Under the pieces are notes generated by a model that was not told where the DNA came from, did no database searches, and saw only the letters and a program-made list of their open reading frames with translations. Both the position numbers and the translations under genes were made by a program. From JANSWY01 sp965228955 (GTDB lineage Bacteria > Bacteroidota > Bacteroidia > Cytophagales > Cyclobacteriaceae), in NCBI GenBank assembly GCA_965228955.1, contig OZ245848.1, positions 2,542,001-2,606,000 of the forward strand: DNA of 64,000 nt, written 5' to 3'. Positions 26,002 through 34,500 of the stretch are shown here, piece by piece; positions within the stretch are counted from its first letter, which is position 1, and every line of letters begins with the position of its first letter.

Positions 26002-27909
26002 TTGGCTATCTCGAAGAATCAAATAACCTTCCTATTTTTTTCCTTCTTCATTGCATTTCATTCCTACGGAAAAGAAAACCTGGAGAAAAATATGGAGGTT
26101 TATTTCAAATATCTGAAGAAATTTGAATTCACTAAATCCAGAGAATCATTACAAGCCATACAACAAGAAGGTCTTAAGAAGGAATTGTTAGACTTGATTT
26201 TGGTTGTTGAAAATGAAGGTCAGAAATATAAGTATCAGGACTTTCTAAGTAAAAAGGGAGAGCAGCCAATAAGCGAATTGTTAAAATGTATTATACTCCT
26301 CAAAGAAAGCAATGCTGCCATAGTATATAACAAGATTACCGAGAATACATTTAAGAATCTTACTCAAGCCCTTGAAATCGCAGATATAGAGGGCATGATC
26401 TCATTAAAGCGGCAAATTCTTTTAACCATCCTTCAGTTGTATAGAAAGGATGTGATCCAAATCAATCGCGGTTATGAATACTTCCTGGATCAATACCTTA
26501 GTCTCGCTGTTGACCCGGAAGATTTTGGATACTATGCAATGACCAATTTTATTTTTCAAAGTAAAAGTGATGATCCAATTGATGATAAATTTCATAGATC
26601 TGCATATTTAATGGATTCCATTTTCAGCCAAATTGAAGAATCATCAAGATTGTTTCCGTTATACTTGTTTGAGAAAGGAATTTATTATGAAATAATTGGA
26701 AAAAATGCTGAAGCAAATCTGATATATGATTCACTATTGCTTATCACACCCGATGAACCATATTACAGATATATAAACTTCGGCACTTATCTGAAATTAT
26801 CGGAAATAGCGGCTAATCGCAATGACTATAGTTCTGCAATTTCATTACTGGAGAAAACGAAAAAGTACCCGGATACTTCTCAACCCTTTATCAGTGAGTA
26901 CTATTACTACAGCTATGGATCCAGGTATCTTGATGAATCCGGTCTACATAAAAAAGCTTTGGACTATTTAAAAAAGGCCAATTCATTAGAAATTGAGATC
27001 AATAAGGTTAATATACTTAATAAACGTTCTCAAGCCCTTGTTGCCTATCAAACTCTCGAAAAAGAAAAGCAAATTTTAGAACAAGAAAAGCAATTACTAA
27101 TTGAAAGGGAACAAAAGTCACGAACACGAAATGTAGCTCTAATATTAGGAATCACATTAGTTCTTGGATTGGTAATAAGTGCTTTATCTTATAGAAATGC
27201 CAAAAGAAAACAACAAATCGCAATACAAGAAAAGAACATTCAGCAACAAAAAGTAACAAACCTCCTTAAAGAGCAGGAATTAACTACAATCGATGCAATG
27301 ATTACGGGGCAGGAAAAAGAACGTCAAAGGATAGCAAATGATTTGCATGATGATCTTGGAGGGTTGATGGCTACTATCAGATTGCACTTTGATTCATTGA
27401 GGGGAAAGTCTTTGGAAGATCCCAATTCACTTTTTGACAAGACAAATGGTCTGATCAATGAAGCATATGAAAAAATAAGAGCGATAGCCCATGCCAAGAA
27501 CTCCGGTGTTATAGCAAAAGAGGGGCTTTTGCAATCTGTAATGCAAATGGCAAATAAAATATCGATAGCCAACAATCTTGAAATCATTGTTAATGATCAT
27601 GGGCTGGATACAAGGCTTGAAAACAGTTTGGAATTAAGTCTATTCAGAATCATACAAGAATTAGTTACCAATGTTGTAAAACATGCAAATGCAACTCAGG
27701 CTCACATACACTTAACTAATCATTATGACTCTTTGAATATCATGATCGAAGATAATGGGGTAGGATTTAACACCTCTGGTATCACAAAGCAGACTGAAGG
27801 AATGGGGCTGAAAAATGTAGATAAACGAGTTGAATTTCTTAATGGGTCTATGGAAATAGACTCGGAATTTGGTAGAGGCACGAATATTATAATAAACATT
27901 CCATTATGA
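26002..27909 (+). CDS. TPR-containing sensor histidine kinase, NarX/DegS type (HisKA_3)
   Basis: This 635-residue kinase has a signal peptide (FLFFSFFIAFHSYG), then a periplasmic region of about 340 residues with TPR-like helical pairs. A coiled coil rich in KEKQ precedes one membrane helix (about 376-396), and a cytoplasmic coiled coil leads to the HisKA_3 box 'QRIANDLHDDLGGLMA' with phospho-acceptor His449. The ATPase domain follows (N box 'ELVTNVVKHAN' about 553-563, then DNGVGF and GMGLKNVDKRV). TTG at 26002 is the only good start: an in-frame stop lies just upstream and the signal peptide starts here. It overlaps its response regulator by 4 bp. Confidence 0.9.
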   Translation: MAISKNQITFLFFSFFIAFHSYGKENLEKNMEVYFKYLKKFEFTKSRESLQAIQQEGLKKELLDLILVVENEGQKYKYQDFLSKKGEQPISELLKCIILLKESNAAIVYNKITENTFKNLTQALEIADIEGMISLKRQILLTILQLYRKDVIQINRGYEYFLDQYLSLAVDPEDFGYYAMTNFIFQSKSDDPIDDKFHRSAYLMDSIFSQIEESSRLFPLYLFEKGIYYEIIGKNAEANLIYDSLLLITPDEPYYRYINFGTYLKLSEIAANRNDYSSAISLLEKTKKYPDTSQPFISEYYYYSYGSRYLDESGLHKKALDYLKKANSLEIEINKVNILNKRSQALVAYQTLEKEKQILEQEKQLLIEREQKSRTRNVALILGITLVLGLVISALSYRNAKRKQQIAIQEKNIQQQKVTNLLKEQELTTIDAMITGQEKERQRIANDLHDDLGGLMATIRLHFDSLRGKSLEDPNSLFDKTNGLINEAYEKIRAIAHAKNSGVIAKEGLLQSVMQMANKISIANNLEIIVNDHGLDTRLENSLELSLFRIIQELVTNVVKHANATQAHIHLTNHYDSLNIMIEDNGVGFNTSGITKQTEGMGLKNVDKRVEFLNGSMEIDSEFGRGTNIIINIPL

Positions 27910-28532
27910 TCAGATTAGCTATTGCAGAAGATCATCAATCACTTATTGATGGCTTGAAATTACAACTGGAGCAAAATTCTGATATCCAGGTTGTGGGAAC
28001 ATCAAATGATGGTGAACAACTTATAGAGATTGTAAGAAGTAAAATTCCGGATGTAGTCATTACTGATATCAGAATGCCTAAGATGGACGGCATTTCTGCG
28101 GTAAAAGTGATAAAAAGCGAATTTCCTGATATACATGTAATTGCATTTACAATGTTCAGTCAAGATGAGGCGGTTAATCAAATGTTGGAAGCAGGGGCAA
28201 TTGGCTACATACTGAAGAACTCTTCTCTGCAAGAAGTAATTGAAGCAATACGGACTGTTTCCCAAGGAAAAGAATATTATGATGGTAACATAAAAATAGA
28301 CCTCCAGAATGAAAATGAGGCTCAACGCAGTAAAAGTGTTTTAACGAATCGGCAGAAAGAAATCCTTGAACTAGTGGCACAGGGGAAAACTAATAGGGAA
28401 ATAGCTGATGAGTTATTTATTGGTGTCTACACTGTTCAGACTCATAGAAAAAACATGATAAGAATTCTTCAATTGAAAGGTAATGGTGAATTGTTGAGGT
28501 ATGCCCTAGAACGCAAGTATGATTTTGATTAA
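27906..28532 (+). CDS. NarL/LuxR-family response regulator
   Basis: This 208-residue regulator has an N-terminal receiver with acidic pocket (Glu8, Asp9), phospho-acceptor Asp54 in 'VVITDIRMPKMDG' and Lys in 'YILKNSS'. The C-terminal LuxR-type HTH runs from about 145 to 205 ('LTNRQKEILELVAQGKTNREIADELFIGVYTVQTHRKNM'). It overlaps the kinase stop (ATGA), so the two are a cognate pair. NarL-type proteins bind 7-2-7 inverted heptamers. Two such sites occur in this window, and both precede the units at 10574 and 24169, so this protein is the natural candidate regulator of its own cluster. Confidence 0.94.
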   Translation: MIRLAIAEDHQSLIDGLKLQLEQNSDIQVVGTSNDGEQLIEIVRSKIPDVVITDIRMPKMDGISAVKVIKSEFPDIHVIAFTMFSQDEAVNQMLEAGAIGYILKNSSLQEVIEAIRTVSQGKEYYDGNIKIDLQNENEAQRSKSVLTNRQKEILELVAQGKTNREIADELFIGVYTVQTHRKNMIRILQLKGNGELLRYALERKYDFD

Positions 28533-28659
28533 ACAAGTAACAATTCACTTTTGTAAATTCACTTCAGCAATTCAAATCTTCGTTTCAGAAGTTTAAAATG
28601 GGGCGATAAATATTTTTCCTTACTATTGCTATTCGGAAATCTAATACAGGACACCTTCA

Positions 28660-30645
28660 ATGAAACAATTGTTAGGAGCACTTCTAGTCATATATGTAAC
28701 AACAGCATCATTTGCTCAACCTCCCAACCGAGGTGAGTTATTTGGTAAACTTCAGTCCATTCATGATAATGACAGTAGCAAAGCGCAGATTCTAAATACA
28801 ATAGCTCGCACATTTGTTCGGGAGCACAAGGATTCTGCTATCATCTATTTTCATTCTGCAATCAATCTTGCTCATCAGCAAGAAGCTCATCTGTTGGAGG
28901 TTAACACGCTAAGTTTCTTAAGTATGACGCACGCCCTTTATGGCCAATACGATTCTGCAATTTATCATCTTGAAACTGCTAAAACGATAAGCCAAAAAAA
29001 TGACTTAGATTCTGCTTTACATCAGGTTTATTTCGGGTTGGGTAATGTAGTTGAAAGCACTGGAGACTTAACAACAGCACTGGAATATTATATCAAAGCA
29101 TTAAAGTACTTTGACACTAATAAAATGTTCAAAAGTGCTACTAGGGCAAAAGCCAATATGGCCTATATCTATATGAAAACTAATGACCTGGACAAAGCTT
29201 ATCAACTTACTATAGAAAGCAATTCATTCTATCAGGAAGTTGGAGCTACACGTCAATTAATGAATGGTTACTCAAGGCTAGGCACCATATTTTCATTACA
29301 AAGCAGATATGACAGCAGTATCTATTATGCAAATAAGGCATTAGACATTGCAATATCCATGAAGGATAAGCTTACTGTGAATACATTAACAATGAATTTG
29401 GCTAATGCACAATTCAAATCTAAAGATTACAAATCCTCTGCAGAAAATTATGAGCAAGTAGTGCCATATCTGGAGAACGAAGCTAAAAATCCAGGTGATC
29501 TGTTAAATATTTACTCAAGCCTTATGGTATGTAAAATGATTGATGGAACTAACAAAGAATCGGACTATTATGCTCAAAAAGCAAATGAGATATTGCCGAA
29601 GGTGACTAAATATATTGATCGCATGGGCCTTTATAAAAATTTTTTCATGAGAGATTCAATAAAGGGAGATATGAATGGCGCAATCTCCAATTATCAACAA
29701 TACATTCAATTGAAGGATAGCCTTTTTAATGATGAAAAATCCAATCAGTTAACATTGATGGAAACCAGGTTCAAAACAGAAAAGGTAGAAGCAGAAAAGA
29801 CTATAGCGGAAAATAGAGCAGAACTTGCGGAATCAGAAAGTCAAAGAAACATGTTCCTTTTCGTAGGAGCCGTGACTACTTCCATCTTGATTGTGTTAGT
29901 CGCTATTTTCTACAACAGTAAACTTAAGCAGACAAAAAGAGCCGAAATCGCCTTGATTGAGCTTAAATCCTCGCAGAAACAACTGGCATTGGAAAAGCAA
30001 TATAGAGATAGTGAGCTCAAAGCGCTAAAGGCTCAAATGAATCCTCACTTCATATTCAATGTGCTTAATTCAATTCAGGAGTTTATTATAATGAACCAAA
30101 AGGAACTTGCCAGCGACTATCTTGCAACTTTTGCAGATCTGATCCGGAGCTATCTTCATTTTAGTAACAAAGGGTACATTTCATTAGAAGAGGAAGCAGA
30201 AACGCTGGAAAAATATCTTGAGCTGGAGGCCCTTAGGTTTGGAGATGGATTTAGCTATTCGATTAATGTCAATAAAGAATTGCCTTCTGAAGATTATAGA
30301 ATCCCCACCATGATCATTCAGCCATATGTTGAAAATGCGATCAAACATGGTCTATTCAGCAAAAAAGGAGAACGAAACCTTACTGTTGATTTCACAATGA
30401 CTGAAAGTGGTGACTTGAACTGCGTAGTTACAGATAATGGCATTGGGAGGGAAGCAGCACAAAAAATAAAAGAATCTAAAAGCGGCTATCACAAATCATT
30501 TGCAATGGAGGCTACTGCTACCAGATTAGAATTATTTAATCAAAGATCATCGAAAAAGATTGATGTTGAAATAATTGATTTAATTGATGCTGATGGCAAT
30601 GCAAAAGGAACACAGGTCAGTCTGATAATCCCTTCTCAATCTTAA
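28660..30645 (+). CDS. TPR sensor histidine kinase, LytS/YehU type (His_kinase family)
   Basis: This 661-residue protein has a signal peptide ending VTTASFAQ. At least five TPR units lie between about 60 and 330 ('ALEYYIKALKYF', 'SSIYYANKALDIAISM'). A coiled coil precedes one membrane helix (about 398-418), and another coiled coil follows. The His_kinase box 'KAQMNPHFIFNVLNSIQEFI' carries His463, and the ATPase has 'YVENAIKHGLFS' and 'DNGIGREAA'. The architecture is common in Bacteroidota, where the TPR domain faces the periplasm. It is 3 bp before its LytTR partner. Whether it belongs functionally to the preceding cluster is unclear; a 127-bp gap separates them. Confidence 0.92.
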   Translation: MKQLLGALLVIYVTTASFAQPPNRGELFGKLQSIHDNDSSKAQILNTIARTFVREHKDSAIIYFHSAINLAHQQEAHLLEVNTLSFLSMTHALYGQYDSAIYHLETAKTISQKNDLDSALHQVYFGLGNVVESTGDLTTALEYYIKALKYFDTNKMFKSATRAKANMAYIYMKTNDLDKAYQLTIESNSFYQEVGATRQLMNGYSRLGTIFSLQSRYDSSIYYANKALDIAISMKDKLTVNTLTMNLANAQFKSKDYKSSAENYEQVVPYLENEAKNPGDLLNIYSSLMVCKMIDGTNKESDYYAQKANEILPKVTKYIDRMGLYKNFFMRDSIKGDMNGAISNYQQYIQLKDSLFNDEKSNQLTLMETRFKTEKVEAEKTIAENRAELAESESQRNMFLFVGAVTTSILIVLVAIFYNSKLKQTKRAEIALIELKSSQKQLALEKQYRDSELKALKAQMNPHFIFNVLNSIQEFIIMNQKELASDYLATFADLIRSYLHFSNKGYISLEEEAETLEKYLELEALRFGDGFSYSINVNKELPSEDYRIPTMIIQPYVENAIKHGLFSKKGERNLTVDFTMTESGDLNCVVTDNGIGREAAQKIKESKSGYHKSFAMEATATRLELFNQRSSKKIDVEIIDLIDADGNAKGTQVSLIIPSQS

Positions 30646-30648
30646 CTT

Positions 30649-31395
30649 ATGAAAGCAATAATCATAGACGATGAAGAAAAAGCCAGAAACCTATTAAAGG
30701 TTTTGATTCAGGAAAATTGCAAAAAAATTACTGAAATCCATGAAGCCGACAGGCTTTTGAAAGGAGTGGAATTAATTAAAGTTCATCGACCACAAATTGT
30801 GTTTTTAGATATTGAGATGCCTGGAAACTCTGGTTTAGAAATACTGGATTACATCAATAAGGATGACTACAATTTCGAAATTATATTTACCACAGCTTAC
30901 AGTGAATATGCAATTAAAGCCATTCAACTATCTGCAATAGACTACTTGCTGAAACCAATTAGAGGATCTAAAGTCAAGGACGCTGTTGAAAAGGCATTAG
31001 GAATGATTGGAAAATCAAAAATCAATCAGAGGCTTGATGAATTGAGAAGCGTATTAAAGTCAAACGATTTCAAGAAAATCGGCCTTCCTGTAAATGATGG
31101 AATTGAGTTTGTTGCTTTCAAAGATATCATTATGCTGGAAGCTGATGGTATGTACACAAAAATCGATACAGTGGATCGACAAATCCTAATTAGTAAACCG
31201 CTTAAGCATTTTGATGAAATGCTGGGAAGCGTAAAAACATTCTATCGACCACATAGATCTTATCTGGTGAATCTTCTACATATAAAAAAGTATGTTAAAT
31301 CAGATGGAGGCTATATTCTGATGGATAATGACCGATCTGTGTCCTTATCCAAGGATCGAACTGAAGAGTTTATAGCATTGATGCAAGAACTGTAA
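30649..31395 (+). CDS. LytTR-family response regulator
   Basis: This 248-residue regulator has a receiver domain with Asp7/Asp8, phospho-acceptor Asp54 in 'IVFLDIEMPGNSGLE' and Lys in 'YLLKPIRG'. The C-terminal LytTR DNA-binding domain runs from about 145 to 245 ('GIEFVAFKDIIMLEADGMYTKI' and 'FYRPHRSYLVNLLHIKKYVKSDGGYILM'). It is paired with the TPR-LytS kinase 3 bp upstream. The next gene downstream is the large surface protein, which could be a target, though no clear LytTR direct repeat was found in the short gap. Confidence 0.94.
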   Translation: MKAIIIDDEEKARNLLKVLIQENCKKITEIHEADRLLKGVELIKVHRPQIVFLDIEMPGNSGLEILDYINKDDYNFEIIFTTAYSEYAIKAIQLSAIDYLLKPIRGSKVKDAVEKALGMIGKSKINQRLDELRSVLKSNDFKKIGLPVNDGIEFVAFKDIIMLEADGMYTKIDTVDRQILISKPLKHFDEMLGSVKTFYRPHRSYLVNLLHIKKYVKSDGGYILMDNDRSVSLSKDRTEEFIALMQEL

Positions 31396-31516
31396 ATTCT
31401 TTTTAGAAGATCATCAGGTTGCTTTAAAAACTGAAAAGGGCATTTCAGAAATTGCCCAGGAAATAAGCTTCAACGGACTGGTAGTTTTGGATTAAATGTT
31501 ATTAAACGAAACTACA

Positions 31517-34500
31517 ATGAAGCCAAAATTCACACTTTTCCTCTTACTATTTGTAATGGTGGGAGCTGCTCAAGCTCAGATACCAATTACAGAGTATTTT
31601 TTCACAGATGGTTCATTAGATGATCATAGAAATGACACGAACGCACTCGTTCAAACTGGCACTTCAATGACTACTGTAAACGACCGTGATGATTACTCAA
31701 ATCAAGCTGTAGGCCTCAATGGTGATGTCCTGCAATCAGTAAGTGCAACCAAAAGATCAAACTACTCTGTTTCTTTTTGGATGAATACAAGTACTGATGA
31801 TTCTATGGATCGGTATATTGTTGATCAATATGGTTCTATTGGATACAGATTCCGGCTACAGGATGGAGATCTTAAAGTCTATGGTAGATATATCTATGTA
31901 AATAATCAGGTTCGATATTCTCAAGGAACAAACCTAACTAAAACTGATATTGCGGATGGACAATGGCACCATGTTGTACTTACCATGCAGGTTTCATTTA
32001 ATGCCACCCTTAATGGAAAACAACCAAAAGTATTTTACCGACTTTACGTGGATAATGTATTGATACAAACTACTGATCCAATAGTAAGTACTATCGAATA
32101 TGGAACAAATGAATATAGAATTATTGATGCCACGCCAGTGTCCATTGGTTCATCCCAGGACATGTCTGCAGACAATTATACGGACCAAATTGATGACGTT
32201 CGATTATATGCAAAAACATTATCAGCTGCTGAAATTGAGACTATTTATGATCAAAGAACAGCACCACTTAAAATTTATGTAAATAGCTCAGCAACTGGCA
32301 CAAATGATGGCACATCCTGGACTGATGCTTATACAGAATTGGTTACAGCTACAGATAGCGCAACCGCAGTAGGAGATGAAATTTGGGTTGCCGCAGGAAC
32401 TTATAAACCAGACGTCTCTGACAGAACTAAAGCATTTGTAGTAAATGAAGGTGTCTCGCTTTATGGAGGCTTTTCAGGAACAGAATCTACTCTGGATTCA
32501 AGGGATTGGATCTCAAATCAAACGATTCTTTCAGGCGATTTATCAGGAAATGATGATAGCGACATTAGCTATAATAATGCTTTAAGGTCAGACAATAGTT
32601 ATCGGGTAGTACATGTTACTGGAAGTGGGGTAACTATTGATGGAGTAACTGTTACGTCTGGACAAGCCAACAATACAAATAACAACTTGTACAATCGTGG
32701 TGGTTTACTTTACAAAGAGAATTATACAACAAGCATAACCTTAAGAAATTCCAAATTTCAAAACGGTGTATCCAACAGGGAAGGAGCATTATTTTTACCT
32801 ATTGGAAATGATGAGAGTAGCGTTGAAGTAATGAATTGCATCATCAGCAATAACTTTGGGAGGTATTCTGCAGGTTTTGGCATGACCAACAGTTCAGGTG
32901 GTGAAGTTAATGCGAAAATTTACAATTCACTCTTCTTTGGTAACGTAGCTGGTGATATCAGCAGTGGAGATGGATTTGCAGGAAGCAGTATAGGTGCTTT
33001 TGCAAATGACGGAACAGTAAATCTGGAAGTCATCAATTGTACCTTTACAGATAACGAAGATCTAGGTACAACAGCTTCAATAGATGAGGGTACAATTTTA
33101 TTGCGAAGATTAAATAATAACAGTACGGCCACTTTAAATGTCATTTTTCACAACAACATTTTTCATAACAATCTCACAGATGGAGGAGCAGTAAATACAC
33201 AACAAGTTGGGCTATTTAACAGAGCATCCAACTTAATAAATCAGATTACGGCTACTCATAATATTATCAATCAGGACCTGTCTTCTAAAGCAAGCTCAAG
33301 TACAATATCCAATAACATAGATCAAGATCCTATATTTACCGATGCAGCTACCAATGATTACACACTACAAGCTTCATCCCCAGCAGTTGATGCAGGAGAT
33401 AATAGTCAGGTTCCGGCATCTCTATTATCTGACTTAGCGAGAAGCAATAGAACTCATAACAATACAGTTGATTTAGGAGTATATGAGTATGGTTCAACAC
33501 CTAGGAACTTTGTACCTCCAACAGCAATCGCACAAGATATTACGGTTGAATTGGAGGCTTCAGGAGATGTAACTATTACACCTTCACAAATTAACAACGG
33601 TTCATCAGACGATGATACACCAACAAATGATCTGCAACTATCGCTTGATATAACGTCATTTTCGTGTGATGATATTGGAACTCAAACTGTAGAACTAACA
33701 GTAACCGATAATAGTGGAAATATAAGCACTGCAACAGCAACTGTTACGGTTGAAGATAATATGGCTCCAGATGCAATTTCCCAGGATTTCACAGCACAGT
33801 TGGATACCGATGGAAATGTGACAATATCAGCTGATGATCTTGATAATGGCTCTTCAGATAACTGTACCGCGCAAGAAGATTTAGTCTTGTCCTTAGATTT
33901 AACAAGTTTCACGTGTTCAGACTTAGGCACTCATTCAGTGACACTCACTGTTGAAGACGAATCAGGAAACCAATCCACAAGTACTTCTACGGTTACAGTT
34001 GTAGACAATACAGCTCCCTCTGTATCTGCCCAGAACGTCGCACTTGTACTAGATGCTTCTGGTAACGCTACATTATCAACTTCCCAGGTAAGTACTGGAG
34101 CATCGGACAATTGTACCAGCTCAGGAGACATTACTTTAAGTTTGAATAAAACAAGCTTTACTTGCAGTGACATAGGAAATACTACCGTAACGCTTACAGC
34201 GGAAGACGCATCAGGAAATCAAGGCACAGCAACAGCAACGATCACCGTATCGGAACAGGTAGCGCCCACTGCTGTTGCTCAGGACATCACTGTTCAATTA
34301 GGCAGTAATGGACTTGTTTCTGTTGATCCTGAAGATGTCAACAATGGTTCCTCCGATAATTGTACAAGTGCTACGGACCTTATTTTTACCCTTAATGAAT
34401 CTAGCTTTGATTGCGCTGATATTGGATCTCACTCAGTGATACTCACCGTAGAAGACGAATCAGGAAACCAGTCAACAGCTACTGCAACTGTGACAGTAGA

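Noticed and set aside
10574..28532. Reading the motor cluster as a Zorya defence system
   Set aside because: Zorya needs ZorB with an OmpA-like domain plus ZorC/ZorD (helicase) or ZorE; none is seen. Only the MotA/ExbB-type channel is shared.
10574..28532. Reading the cluster as the gliding/T9SS GldLM motor
   Set aside because: GldM is a single large periplasmic protein with one helix and four Ig-like domains, and GldK/L/N neighbours are expected; none matches the two short ExbD-like chains and the giant protein.
31382..31495. Open frame between the LytTR gene and the surface protein reading 'KGISEIAQEISFNGLVVLD', like an AraC HTH helix
   Set aside because: It has no start codon and only about 17 residues resemble AraC; the neighbouring frames do not continue the domain. 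Chance or an old remnant cannot be told apart.
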